In this document: positions 23,675 to 36,000 of the stretch, in pieces | Layout of the letters: every line of letters starts with the position of its first letter | Position numbering within the stretch: position 1 is the stretch's first letter | NCBI GenBank assembly: GCA_037976565.1 | Contig: CP137670.1 | Span: 20,305,395-20,369,394, forward strand | Reading direction: 5' to 3' | Length of the DNA stretch: 64,000 nucleotides | Source of the DNA: Mesocentrotus franciscanus | Lineage: Eukaryota > Echinodermata > Echinoidea > Camarodonta > Strongylocentrotidae | The notes under the pieces: model-generated | Told to the model about the DNA's origin: nothing | Database searches by the model: none | What the model saw: the letters and a program-made list of their open reading frames with translations, nothing else | Made by a program: the position numbers and the translations under genes

Positions 23675-24860
23675 AATATTGCACAGGGTGGCTTTTTTGT
23701 TGCATATAAAGAGTTAACTGATTTAACAGAATATGGACCGTTCATTCCTTAATGCCTCAGTCACACCGCCAAATAGTTTTCAGATTCAGTTTCACTTATA
23801 TTTTCATTTCCAACAAAACAATCAATATATACAATGATGACAAGAAATCAATCACAAAAATCAATGTACAATGATAATGCATTTTGAAGTCAGTAATTAG
23901 ATTACAAAAGAGACTGTATACATTTGCGGAAAGTTATGCTTTTTTTAAAGTAAAATTTGTGGAAATGAAGGGATCCTCTGAGAAGCAGGGCTTGTAGAAC
24001 GTGGATCCCTAAAATATAGATATTCATAACCTTATGTAATACATTGTAATTACATCAATCCGAATAAAAATACCGACCGATTTTTGGCCATGAGGGGTAA
24101 TGTGGGGGCCCCTATCATCTTGTTCGGTGCACGGTCGGTCTGGTATCAAGCATAACGGTGTGACTATGGCGACAGCTTCAATTTTCATGGAATTTTCCTT
24201 ATTTTAACGGAATTTAAGGAATTTTGAAACTATCAAGGAAATTTGCAATGTTGGGGAAATCCAAGGAAATTGAAGAAAAATCGAGAAAAATCAGCAGTAA
24301 TTTAAGGGAATACTAAAAAAGTGAAAGATTTCTCCCTTTATCATTAATTTTATCATCATTTTGTTTAGCCTAAGATATGTAAAGTTTTACCCAATTCCTC
24401 TGAATTAAGGGTAAATTTCAATTTTTAATCTCGATATTCTGGTGCGACAAAGTGCGTATGTCGTTAGTGATCCATAGCGAATCATGACACAAAACAACAA
24501 AACAAAAATGGCGCGTAAGAGGCATTATGATTTTCAATAACTTAGGGAAATTCCATCAAATTTTAGGGCATTTCACGTTCGAATTTCAAGAAATATTATT
24601 TGACGATTGGAAGCACTGACTGTGGTATTAAGCAGCATATATGTATTCAATGGATGATAATGCTAAGTTTGAATGAGTATTATACTGCATTATGTTGGTT
24701 CTCTGCTGTGGTTTGTATTTGAGTGTGAGGTAAAGGTTTTTAATGGGTTGTTGGTGATGGTTGAGAGATTATGCTTTGATTACATTTCTCAGTACGAAAC
24801 ACAAGTGAATTTCATCTGCTGTGTCTTAGCGCATTCAAATGGACCCTGTTTCATAAACCT
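23675..24860. other. no gene seen
   Basis: This is AT-rich sequence. About 24180-24600 has many GGAATTT/AAGGAAATT words but no regular period. Confidence 0.45.
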
Positions 24861-25000
24861 GGGCCCCGTCTACAAAGAGTAGCAATTAATCGTAACTTAT
24901 TTGCGATTGAATATCAATTGCAGCTTTATACATAAGAGATCGGAGACTGTAAACTTGTGATTGATTCGGATCAATTGCAGCTCTTTATAAGACGGGGCTC
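24861..25000. mobile_element. MITE family B
   Basis: It runs from GGGCCCCGTCTACAAAGAG to CTCTTTATAAGACGGGGC. Its interior is shared with the copies at 547-680 and 45243-45400. It is non-coding. Confidence 0.75.
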
Positions 25001-25240
25001 AGATATCATGAATATAGATATGTCATGTTACAATCATCCATTGCTAGCGGCCAACAAAAGGCTGTGATGTCGGTGGCTTGTATCAATTCAAGCTTCATTT
25101 CTATCCTGTTTATTGCTAAAGGTTTTTCGTGAAACAGGGCCCTGTCAAGTCAATGTTGAAGAACAATCGGTGTACGTTATACCCCAGTTACATCAACGAG
25201 ACTGACACCGCGCAGGGCAGCGTTTCACGAAAACGTCATA

Positions 25241-25862
25241 AAGGCCCAGTCACACAGCCTTTCGCGTCTGTATCGCGGGTAAAATTTCGCGATTTTTTTT
25301 TGCCCGCGGTTGCCCGTGGTGGAAAATGTGCAAAATTGGCTTACCCGCGGTTTACCCGTGGTATGCCCGCGGAACAGACGCCGGCGACTGTTCCGCGTCC
25401 TTATCGCGGGTGAAGCGCGGCGGTACCGCGGCCTACCACGGGTATAATAAAGCAGCCGAACCGCGGGTAAGCCAATCGCGAAATTTTACCCGCGATACAG
25501 ACGCGAAAGGCTGTGTGACCGGGCCTTAAAATTTCGCGTCCTACCGCGTGTAACCACGTCTTAACCGCGGCCGTAGCACGTCCTAGCACGTTCGTTCCGC
25601 GTCTGTACCGCGTCTTTACCGCGTGTGTACCACGTGTACCGCCCGCGATTACCCGCGGTCTAAATTTTGGGCAGCCCAAAACTTTTTCGCGCGGCCAACC
25701 GCGTGTGAATTTCTTACCGCGTGTAACGACGGGTAAAGTACGGCTGTATCGCGTCTTTATCGCGACCTCAAAGCGTCCAACAGCGTCTGCTTCACGGGCA
25801 GAAATTTTTGGCCGTGATTCGGCCGCGATACGCCCGTGGAGGGCTGTGTGACCGGGCCTTAA
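25241..25862. mobile_element. CG-rich fold-back element, family F (tandem or nested)
   Basis: The left end AAGGCCCAGTCACACAGCCT is closed by an inverted copy ending at 25527 (AGGCTGTGTGACCGGGCCTT). A further CG-rich stretch ends with the same closing sequence at 25861. Bodies are built of short shuffled words such as TACCGCGG, TTACCCGCG and TCTGTACCGCG. A 172-codon minus-strand frame through it has no recognisable domain and follows from the word structure. TTAA at the right edge hints at a TTAA-targeting element, but the left edge lacks it. Confidence 0.75.
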
Positions 25863-26967
25863 GTACACGTTCTCCGACATCCCATTGAAACGAGTGGTAG
25901 TAATAACGATGCATTTCAATAGACTGCCGGTTAACTTGTACTTATCACGGTTTTGTGAAACGATGCCCAGGCCGACAACAGCCGGGAAAAAAAAAACATT
26001 TCTCTGAATGGCAATGAATCGGTCTGTTTTGAGTCAGCTTGGAGTTGGTTTGGCGATGTTACTGAGTTATAAGAGGCGTTTGTCAGCAAGTAAAGAATTT
26101 TTATTTTGTATTTCTCGGATGCTGTGGAGATTGATAGTGATTTTAATGTCATGTTAATAATTGATGCTTGTCCCATAGAATAAGATTATTCAACGCGTTA
26201 CGGTATGACATTTTCAACGAATTTTAAAAATAAAGAACATCATATAATTGTGATAAAAATCTAAAAATTGATGATGATGATAGGATGATTATATTGACTA
26301 ATATTATATGAGGTACTTCCACAACAGAAAGTCATGAAATATCGTAAATTATTAAATTATATATTTTTGGTTACGAAATGGTCAGTTTCAAGTCATTTCA
26401 TAACCAAGATTTTTGAAAGAATACTATTTTACAACTATTCTGAATAGTTGATAGGAAACTTAACTGTGGTGGAAGTACCTTGTATATCACTTTATATCAG
26501 TAATTCGTAAATTTTTATCAAAATTTCACTACTATTATTTTTGCAAATTAAAAAGTATTCGTTAAATATTATTATTTGATGCAAATTTGAAAAATGTCTG
26601 AAGATTTGAGTTTGTAATCAACCCAATGAATCTAAACTTTATAGATTTCCAAGCATTACTATTCGTTAAATATTATTATTTGATGCAAAAACTGCGCTGA
26701 TATTTATTATCTTTCCTTTTATGTGGTGCTTTGTTCGTTCCATAAATTTGACATAATTCTCTCACCCTTTAAACAAAAAACCTAGCGTTTAATTTAGGCT
26801 CTCATATCATTAACAAAAAATGAAATCGCATAAAGCAACAATCTTTACAGACACGCAAAGAAAGACAGCATTACAATACGAAGCACATATTAGAAACAAA
26901 CAAAGGGGAATGTTAACAGAAATTAGAAAAGATGTGTTTTCAGACACTGCTTGAAAGCTGGTGGAGT
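25863..26967. other. no gene seen; very AT-rich
   Basis: A TTCGTTAAATATTATTATTTG phrase (20 bases shared) occurs twice, near 26559 and 26660. Inverted words around GGTACTTCCAC (26311) and GTGGAAGTACC (26469) bracket a possible ~170-bp fold-back. Confidence 0.45.
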
Positions 26968-27180
26968 ATACATAATAATAATAATAATAATAATAGTGGG
27001 TTCTTGTATAGCGCTCATGTCTGTCAGACTTGACACTCCGCAATCATTACCCCGGCTTTAGCAGGTGATGTAAATGTAGATCAATGTCTTGCCAAAGGAC
27101 ATTAGTGCCGCGGCGGGACTCGAACCGCGGACCTTGTAATCGACAGTCCGGCGGCGTAACCACTCGACCACGACACAGAG
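26968..27180 (-). mobile_element. tRNA-derived SINE
   Basis: It reads on the minus strand from right to left. The tRNA-like head has an A box (TGGTCGAGTGG) and a B box (GGTTCGAGTCC) at about 27110-27175. A body with CTTTGGCAAGACATTGATCT follows, then TATAGCGC-type text, and it ends in an (ATT)n tail at about 26970-26994. Head, body and tail order and the internal polymerase III promoter are diagnostic of a SINE. Confidence 0.8.
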
Positions 27181-27261
27181 GGTAAGGAGTTCTAGGTTTG
27201 ATATTACTAAGCCCTATCTCCTATTTTGTTTTACTTTGCTTCATTTGCTTGTTTGCAGTAA

Positions 27262-28423
27262 AAAATGTATACTCTTGGAATTTGGTTGGATTTAACAAAG
27301 GCTTTCGACTCTATTGATTTTGCAATATTATTACACAAATTAAAGTGCTATGGAATTAGGGGATTATCCTTATCTTGGTTTGAGAATAATATTCATGGCC
27401 GAAGTCAACATGTTTTGTACCGAAATATATTATCTGATCCATTAAGTGTAACATGCGGTGTGCCCCAAGGCTCGATCCTCGGCCCCTGTTATTTTTGTTA
27501 TATATAAATGATCTTCCCAATTGCTCAAGTGAATTTAAGTTTATATTGTTTGCTGACGATACCAACATTCTTTACTCAACAGATAATTATTCATCAATTA
27601 ATAATGATTTGAACGATAAATTGACCAACGTTTCATACTGGTTTAATAGTAATAAATTGTCTTCAAATACTGAAAAGTCCAATTTAATATATTTTTACAA
27701 TAGAATATCACATATTCATTCCAACATTTCTGAACATTTAAAAATATCAATAAATGATAAATTTATCCAAAGAGTCCACACAGTTAAATTTTTAGGCGTA
27801 TTCATAAATAAAAATATGTCATGGACTGATCATATTTTGTATATTACTAATAAAGTGTCGAAGAATGTTGATATCGTTGGAAAAATTCCCACAGTTTTAC
27901 CTCAAAGTATATTGATATTGCTGTACAATTGAATACATTTATTTTACCATATTTTACTTATTGTAATTCTGTTTGGGCAAATACTTACAAGTCAAAATTG
28001 AATTCTCTTTTTTTATTACAAAAGAAAGTGGTTAGAATTTGCTCTCTAACTTCTTATTGTGCCCATACTAGGCCATTATTAGGCCATTATTTAAAAGTCT
28101 CAAGATTCTTGATGTGTATCAATTAAATTAAATATTGCATTTCAATTTTATTGTTTAAACACAATCAAGGTTTTTTGCCCAGTTCATTAAACAATATGCT
28201 TTCACTCAATAATGCAATTCATACATATAATACGATGAATAGAAATAAATATCATATATGGGTTGTTGACAAATCTTATTTATTATTTTCTTTCAGACAT
28301 AAAGCACCAACAATGTGGAATACTTTGCCAAATAACATAACATCTATAATGAATTACAATGGATTTAAAAGAAGTGTAAAGCAGCATCTAATCACATGTA
28401 TTTTTTGTAGAATTTTTCCACTT

Positions 28424-28462
<39 letters not shown>

Positions 28463-28795
28463 ATTTGTAGGGCTTGTATGGGTTTTGCTGTTTTTTTCTG
28501 TTGTTATACGAGTTTTCTTTAAGGCAAAATAATTTTATATAAAATCAAATCTTTATCATGTTCATCACATTTTGTTTAATTCATTTTTAGGGAGATATCT
28601 TGACAAACTCATTTATTTGGGTTTTTATAACGTTACTTCCCTTTTTCCATTATTGTTTAATATTTTAATGTACTAATGTATATTCTAGTGAAAGATTTTG
28701 CATGTTATTTACAGTAATATTTGCAAATGTATGTTTTCTTTTTAATGTGATTTTTATGGAAATGAATAAACTGAATTGAATTGAACTATTTTTAT
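27262..28795 (+). mobile_element. 5'-truncated non-LTR retrotransposon (CR1/Jockey-like), decayed
   Basis: This is the 3' half of a reverse transcriptase ORF, broken over at least three frames (27265-27507, 27453-27932, 27929-28126, 28151-28522). Visible motifs are RT block A (LDLTKAFDSIDFAILLHKL), block B (GVPQGSILGP, frame changing just after it), the catalytic FADDTNILY, and the thumb region (KFLGVFINKNMSWTDHI). The C-terminal WNTLPNNI block follows. The 3' UTR ends in AATAAACTGAATTGAATTGA, the short tandem tail typical of CR1-clade elements. The endonuclease and the start of the RT are absent. It is inactive. Confidence 0.9.
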
Positions 28796-29397
28796 GGCTT
28801 ATTACGAATGGTCGGGTAGCGTCGCGGTGCGTCGCGGTGCGTCGCGTTAACTTGAACGCGACCATTCGGCCAAAGCCCCCCGGTTTTCCCGAAAGGGTGC
28901 GTTGGATTGTTAGGGCGCGTCAGGTCAGATAACGCGACCAAATGGCACATACGGGGGCTTATTCCAAATGTACGCGTTCAGAGTCCCATGCCAACAGCGC
29001 GCGCCTGTTACGTACGTATGTATACTGGTGGATATCGATATCGATCGCGAGCTGAGAGAGATTGATGGAGAGAGTTAAGTTAAATTTCTTTCGTCGATTA
29101 TTTCGTCAAAAAGAGGTTTTTAAAGCTGAAAATCGATAAGGAACTACAACTAATTGTAGTGGACAGAACTTATTTGTGCTCCCGTCCAGAATTTTTGGCC
29201 CCCAAAGCGTATTTCGACTCTTTTTGGCATAAAAGTTAAACTTAAGCCTAAAGGCTAAGCCAGGCTTAGCCTATAACCCTAAGGCCTTACCCAGGCAGCT
29301 AGGGAAGCCCATATATATAGCCATAGACTAGGCTCTAATTTCTTTATTATTCAATCAACCACTTTCATATTTGGCACATGATCATGGGCTCGGTGTA

Positions 29398-29660
29398 AAA
29401 ATGTCAGAGGTAAAAATGTCAGAGGTAAAAATGTCAGAGGAAAAAATGTCAGAGGTAAAAATGTCAGAGGAAAAAATGTCAGAGGTAAAAATGTCAGAGG
29501 TTAAAATGTCAGAGGAAAAAATGTCAGAGGTAAAAATGTCAGAGGTAAAATGTCAGAGGAAAAAATGTCAGAGGTAAAATGTCAGAGGTAAAAATGTCAG
29601 AGGTAAAAATGTCAGAGGAAAAAATGTAAGAGGAAAAAATGTCAGAGGTAAAAATGTCGG
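29398..29660 (+). repeat. 15-bp minisatellite ATGTCAGAGGTAAAA
   Basis: There are about 17 units, most exactly 15 bases, alternating GGTAAAA and GGAAAAA. Because 15 is divisible by three, an open frame (KMSEV/KMSEE repeats from 29371) arises automatically until a one-base loss near 29549 breaks it. There is no evidence it is translated. The unit resembles, inverted, the CCTCTGGCATTTTTAC text elsewhere in the array (for example 31860-31920). Confidence 0.85.
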
Positions 29661-31059
29661 GGGCGTGCTTGCTTGCTTAATACCGGTTCTATGTTACAAA
29701 GAGAAAAGCGAACTATAATTATTTTATGATTGGCGTAGCCAGGGGCTTCCTTAAGACAGGTTTTATATAAATGGGATGGAATGGGGGGAGGGCTTGATTA
29801 ATTCAGGGGCAATCTTGCACTTTCTGCCCATTTGTCCATCTCTTTGGGAGCCTCTTCCGAGCATGAATGGAGTCTAGGGACACCGCCCTTTTAGAGAACC
29901 CCTCTCAGCATATCATAAGCCCTCCATATCTCTGAAGCCCGGAGGCTCTGCATGTCTCACCATTAATTAGGAGCCCCTTCCGAGCATGAATGAAGTCTAT
30001 AGGGCACGGCCGGTCAACTATATGGTGACCCTCAGAAGCCTGGGGCTCCGTCCTTCTTTGGGGATCAACCCCCCTCTAAGCATAAATGAAATATATTATT
30101 GTTATGTACTGTGCCGGACTTACAAGATGATGCCCGGTTAGGTCAAATTTTAGTGATGGTCGGGCAGCATTCACATTAGGAACTCCATTAAACTTACCAA
30201 TAATACAATTTAAAAATCTAAATAAATATTATGGTGTAAACAGGCGCGTCGAAAGGAATAAAGTGGTACGTATACGGTCAACGGATTGGGGGCGTGGCAT
30301 AACTGCGAGGGAGCGGAGCACCGCAGGGGGGGGGGGCAGGCGCGGATCCAGGGGGTATGGGCATTTATTACGGTCAGAAGATCGATACCTTATTCGTGAC
30401 ACTGGCAGGTCACTAATTGGCATGGGGTCCAAAGGGGCGAGCTCTCGTAAGCTCAGGGGTTTTAGGCATTAAATAATTACCGTAAGATCTAGGGCACGCC
30501 TTAGGGTCCTAGGTGGGGTCCAGGGGGCAGAGCCTCCAAAAGCTCAGGGGTTTTAGGCAATAAATTACGGTCAGATGAGCATCCAGGGGACCGCTTTAGG
30601 GCCATTGAGTGGGTCCAGGGGGCGGAGCTACCCCCGGAAGCTCAGGGGTTTTAGGCATTTAATCACAGTCAGATGAGCATATTTTGATACCTCATTATTT
30701 TGTGACACTCACTGGCAGGTCACTATTCTTTCTTTCTATTTCTCTCTAATGTACTTTTTCACAAAAAGTGTAGGGGAGCTCGAGGCCCTCGAGCCCCGCC
30801 GTTCCGCGGGCCCTGACATGTAGGCCTCTAAATAAGCATATTTCTTGCCTGACTGTAAATTTAGGAATTTGTCATTTCCAACAAACGCATACAAAAGTAT
30901 AATTTACTCAAAAGTGAGGACAAATCTCGGAAAATTATGTCATTTCAGCAACATTTGTAAATCACCGGTATCTAAATTAGAAATAAACCACCTTTGAATT
31001 TTATTATGGGCAGCCCCCCCCCCCTACCCAAGCCCCCAAGCCCCCGTCAGTACGCCACT

Positions 31060-31635
31060 GATCTCCCCTACCTTTCTTCTTTCTCTTTTTTTTTCTTTCT
31101 TTCCCTTCCTTCTTCTCTCTTTTAGGTTTGCTGAGGGGAGAGGGAGGCAAGGGCCTTTCGGCCAATCCACACGTTGTTGGTGGGATTAATCGCAACTGAT
31201 CTCCTTTCTTTTATACCCTTTCGTTTCTTCTTCCTCTTGTTTGTTCCCTTTAGCTCTCTTTTTCCCTTTCCCTTCCTTCTCTTTTTTGGCGTGGGCGGGG
31301 AGAGGCAAGGGCCTTTTGGCCTCCCGCCCCCATTCGCAACTTGTTGGCGAGAATATTGCAACTGCTATCCCCTTTCTTTTCCTTTCTTCCTCTTTTTTTC
31401 TTTCCCTTCATCTCCTCTTTCCCTTTGCTCTTTCCCTTCCTTCCTTCTCTCTATTTTTTTGATGGGGAGGCAACAGCCTGGTAGGCAAGGCCCTTTCGGC
31501 CTCCCCGATCACCTCCTTTTATCCCCTTTTCTTTTCTTCTTCCTCTTCTTTCTTTCCCTTTCTCTCCTCTTTCCCTTTCCCTTCTTTTCATTCTCTCTCT
31601 CTCTCTCTCTCTCTTTTGCTAGGGGCAATTAAGGC
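31060..31635. repeat. pyrimidine-rich block with internal ~190-bp repeats
   Basis: CTTTCTTTTCCTTTC-type tracts alternate three times with GAGGCAAGGGCCTTT(C/T)GGCC. It is duplicated in unit 2 at about 34180-34740. Phe/Pro/Leu frames through it are artefacts. Confidence 0.75.
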
Positions 31636-32289
31636 CCCCTGCCCTCCCCACCCCCTGGATCCGCGCCTGGACTCGAAATAATGCAATCTGATGCATACCT
31701 TGGAAGGAAATTTGATAATACTTAATTAAAGAAATCATTACCATCTCCCATCATGATAATTAGACCGCTATATAATATAGTCTACAAACACAATCGAACT
31801 TACCCACACACCTGAAATACACTAGATAACATCGTCCCAGGGGCGGATCTAGCTTTTTCCTCTGGCATTTTTTCTACTGGCATTTCTACCTCTGGCATTA
31901 TTTCCTCTGGTATTTTTACTCGACACCGTCCTGTATGATTGTTTGTGTGGGCTTATGTGTGTGTGCATTCGTGTGTTCCTGAGTTTGACTTCATGTAGTT
32001 ATTTTGTGTGAAACAGTTTCAATAATAAAAAATAGTTCAAGAAACCAAAAAGCACGATAAACGGATAGTTCTGCTTCTCCATCTTTTTTTTTAATTAACG
32101 CACCCTTTTGGCAAAACCGGGGGGGGGGGTTTGGACGAATGGTCGCGTTCCAGTCGACGCGACGCGACGCGCCACTCCCAACGCACCCTTTCGGGAAAAC
32201 CGGAGGGGGGGGGTGGACGAATGGTCGCGTTCAAGTTAACGCGACGCACCGCGACGCTACCCGACCATTCGGAATAAGCCATTTTGTAT

Positions 32290-32448
32290 TCATGTTTGTA
32301 AATTAATTCTGTGTTTTTCTGTGTTTTTTTGTGTTTATCTATGTTAGTAATTGTGATTGTGTGATTTACTTTGTATACTGCACTTTTTTACCCTGTATGT
32401 TAATTTTATTGCTTGGCAAAATAAATTGAATTGAATTGAATTGAATTA
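32290..32448 (+). mobile_element. CR1-like LINE 3' tail inside the array unit
   Basis: It reads TTGCTTGGCAAAATAAATTG and then (ATTGA)n, the 3' end type of the 27.3-kb LINE. It sits just before the GCH1 5' flank in every unit, with tails at about 32448, 35480, 36930, 38407 and 39852. The copies are products of segmental duplication, not separate insertions. Confidence 0.6.
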
Positions 32449-32884
32449 TTATTATAATTCAATCATTTTATAAAATAATTTACAAAAGACCATATGGCAC
32501 TTGATTATTTAAGGAAATTAGCTCTACCCTCATCTTTTAATGAATAATTTAGTTGTTAACTTTGAATACCAGTTATTTGATACAAAGTAAGCCCTTCCTC
32601 GTCTTTTAACTAGTAAGGGTATGAATATTTGATACAATACAATGAATACAGTGCCATTATTGGCCAGGACCTCGCCCTTGCAATACACATCTTCACGCCC
32701 AACTCTATCGATAGCCAGCTCATTGGGTAGACATCCAATACACGTCTTCGAAGCATTTCTGAAAGCATATCCAAAAATCATGACGATGTCAGCTATAAAG
32801 GCTGTATTAGGTTCTGCTCTTCCAGCAAACATAACGGCGTCGGATAGTGCCCACTTTAGGACCCCATCTAATGAAAATGTAACC

Positions 32885-32943
32885 ATGAATAGTGGTATTT
32901 TATATGAAAACGGCAGCGGAGATTCCACCTCGAAGGAGATATA
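32885..32943 (+). pseudogene. truncated GCH1 exon 1, copy 1
   Basis: It has the ACCATG start context and codes [18 protein letters not shown], as in the real gene apart from Ala to Ser. It then breaks at the unit 1/unit 2 junction, running into LINE 3' UTR and a stop. The enzyme body is absent. About 240 bases of upstream flank are co-duplicated. Confidence 0.8.
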
Positions 32944-35900
32944 ATATTTTAATGTACTTATGTATATTCTAGTGAATGATTTTGCATGTTATTTACAGTA
33001 ATATTTGCAAATGTATGTTTTCTTTTTAATGTGATTTTTATGGAAATGAATAAACTGAATTGAATTGAACTATTTTTATGGCTTATTCCGAATGGTCGGG
33101 TAGCGTCGCGGTGCGTCGCGTTAACTTGAACGCGACCATTCGTCCAAAGCCCCGGTTTTCCCGAAAGGGTGCGTTGGATTGTTAGGGCGCGTCAGGTCAG
33201 ATAACGCGACCAAATGGCACATACGGGGGCTTATTCCAAATGTACGCGTTCAGAGTCCCATGCCAACAGCGCGCGCCTGTTACGTACGTACATATACTGG
33301 TGGATATCGATATCGATCGCGAGCTGAGAGAGATTGATGGAGAGAGTTAAGTTAAATTTCTTTCGTCGATTATTTCATCAAAAAGAGGTTTTTAAAGCGG
33401 TCAACGGATTGGGGGCGTGGCACAACTGCGAGGGAGCGGAGCACCGCAGGGGGGGGGGGACAGGCGCGGATCCAGGGGGTATGGGCATTTATTACGGTCA
33501 GAAGATCGATACCTTATTCGTGACCCTGGCAGGTCACTAATTGGCATGGGGTCCAAAGGGGCGAGCTCTCGTAAGCTCAGGGGTTTTAGGCATTAAATTA
33601 CCGTAAGATCTAGGGGCACGCCTTAGGGTCCTAGGTGGGGTCCAGGGGGCAGAGCCTCCAAAAGCTCAGGGGTTTTAGGCAATAAATTACGGTCAGATGA
33701 GCATCTAGGGGACCGTTTTAGGGCCATTGAGTGGGTCCAGGGGGCGGAGTTACCCCCGGAAGCTCAGGGGTTTTAGGCATTTAATCACAGTCAGATGAGC
33801 ATATTTTGATGCCTCATTATTTTGTGACACTCACTGGCAGGTCACTATTGTTTCTTTCTATTTCTCTCTAATATACTTTTTCACAAAAAGTGTAGGGGGG
33901 GCTCGAGGCCCTCGATCCCCGCCGTTCCGCGGGCCCTGACATGTAGGCCTCTAAATAAGCATATTTCTTGCCTGACTGTAAATTTAGGAATTTGTCATTT
34001 CCAACAAACGCATACAAAAGTATAATTTACTCAAAAGTGAGGACAAATCTCGGAAAATTATGTCATTTCAGCAACATTTGTAAATCACCGGTATCTAAAT
34101 TAGAAATAAACCACCTTTGAATTTTATTATGGGGCAGCCCCCCCCTCCCCCAAGCCCCCGTCAGTACGCCACTGATCTCCCCTACCTTTCTTCTTTCTCT
34201 TTTTTTTCTTTTCCTTCCCTTCCTTCTCTCTCTTTTAGGTTTGCTGAGGGGAGAGGGAGGCAAGGGCCTTTCGGCCAATCCACACGTTGTTGGTGGGATT
34301 AATCGCAACTGATCTTCTTTCTTTTATACCCCTTTCGTTTCTTCTTCCTCTTGTTTGTTCCCTTTAGCTCTCCCTTTCCCTTTCCCTTCCTTCTCTCTTT
34401 TTTGGCGGGGCGGGGAGAGGCAAGGGCCTTTTGGCCTCCCGCCCCCATTCGCAACTTGTTGGCGAGAAAATTGCAACTGCTATCCCCTTTCTTTTCCTTT
34501 CTTCCTCTTTTTTTCTTTCCCTTCATCTCCTCTTTTCCTTTGCTCTTTCCCTTCCTTCCTTCTCTATTTTTTTGATGGGGGAAGAGGCAACAGCCAGGTA
34601 GGCAAGGCCCTTTCGGCCCTCCCTCCGATCTCCTTCTTTTATCCCCTTTTCTTTTCTTCTTCCTCTTCTTTCTTTCCCTTTCTCTTCTCTTTCCCTTTCC
34701 CTTCTTTTCCTCTCTCTCTCTCTCTCTCTTTTGCTGGGGGCAATTAAGGCCCCTGCCCCCTGGATCCGCGCCTGGACTCGAAATAATGCAATCTGATGCA
34801 TACCTTGGAAGGAAATTTGATAATACTTAATTAAAGAAATCATTACCATCTCCCATCATGATAATTAGACCGCTATATAATATAGTCTACAAACACAATC
34901 GAACTTACCCACACACCTGAAATACATTAGATAACATCGTCCCGGGGGCGGATCTAGCTTTTCCTCTGGCATTTTTCTACTGGCATTTCTACCTCTGGCA
35001 TTATTTCCTCTTGTATTTTTACTCGACACCGTCCTGTATGATTGTATGTGTGGGCTTATGTGTGTGTGCATTCGTGTGTGTCCACGTTCATGTCTTTCTG
35101 AGTTTGACTTCATGTAGTTATTTTGTGTGAAACAGTTTCAATAATAAAAAATAGTTCAAGAAACCTAAAAGCACGATAAACGGAAAGTTCTGCTTCTCCA
35201 TCATTTTTTTTTTAATTTACGCACCCTTTGGCAAAACCGGGGCTTTGGACGAATGGTCGCGTTCAAGTTAACGCGACGCACCGCGATGCTACCCGACCAT
35301 TCGGAATAAGCCATTTTGTATTCATGTTTGTAAATTAATTCTGTGTTTTTCTGTGTTTTTTTGTGTTTATCTATGTTAGTAATTGTGATTGTGTGATATA
35401 CTTTACATACTGCTCTTTTTTACCCTGTATGTTAATTTTATTGCGTGGCAAAATAAATTGAATTGAATTGAATTGAATTATTATTATAATTCAATCATTT
35501 TATAAAATAATTTACAAAAGACCATATGGCACTTGATTATTTAAGGAAATTAGCTCTACCCTCATCTTTTAATGAATAATTTAGTTGTTAACTTTGAATA
35601 CCAGTTATTTGATACAAAGTTAGCTCTTCCCTCGTCTTTTAACTAGTAAGGGTATGAATATTTGATACAATACAATGAATACAGTGCCATTATTGGCCAG
35701 GACCTCGCCCTTGCAATACACATCTTCACGCCCAACTCTATCGATAGCCAGCTCATTGGGTAGACATCAATACACGTCTTCGAAGCATTTCTGAAAGCAT
35801 ATCCAAAAATCATGACGATGTCAGCTATAAAGGCTGTATTAGGTTCTGCTCTTCCAGCAAACATAACGGCGTCGGATAGTGCCCACTTTAGGACCCCATC

Positions 35901-35978
35901 TAATGAAAATGTAACAATGAATAGTGGTATTTTATATGAAAACGGTAGCGGAGATTCCACCTCGAAGGAGACAAAGAG
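32944..35978. repeat. GCH1 5' array, unit 2 (3.0 kb)
   Basis: It is a near-identical repeat of unit 1 starting in the LINE 3' UTR (TTTTAATGTACTTATGTATA). It lacks the private 29141-30276 segment: its sequence passes from TTTTTAAAGCGG straight to TCAACGGATTGG. It ends in GCH1 exon 1 copy 2. Confidence 0.85.
35917..35978 (+). pseudogene. truncated GCH1 exon 1, copy 2
   Basis: It starts at ATG 35917 (context ACAATG), codes [20 protein letters not shown], then runs into AACTTACACACACACCTG, which belongs to the next unit. A one-base deletion near 35768 closes the longer upstream frame seen in copy 1. Confidence 0.8.
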
Positions 35979-36000
35979 AACTTACACACACACCTGAAAT

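Larger units (their letters stand above)
28660..32943. repeat. GCH1 5' array, unit 1 (4.3 kb)
   Basis: It begins in the 3' UTR of the preceding LINE and ends inside a copy of GCH1 exon 1. Order: LINE tail, CG-rich fold-back (about 28800-28880), a segment private to this unit (about 29141-30276), the inverted composite repeat (30277-31000), a pyrimidine-rich block, a fold-back (32095-32275), a second LINE 3' tail, and the GCH1 5' flank. Except for the private segment, the whole is repeated as unit 2. Confidence 0.85.

Noticed and set aside
25401..25919. 172-codon minus-strand frame
   Set aside because: It lies within the CG-rich fold-back element. Its residues reflect permuted CGCGGTA words and no protein family is recognisable.
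31174..31632. Phe/Pro/Leu frame resembling a membrane protein
   Set aside because: It comes from the pyrimidine-rich tract with repeated GGCAAGGGCC, duplicated with frame changes at 34.2-34.7 kb.
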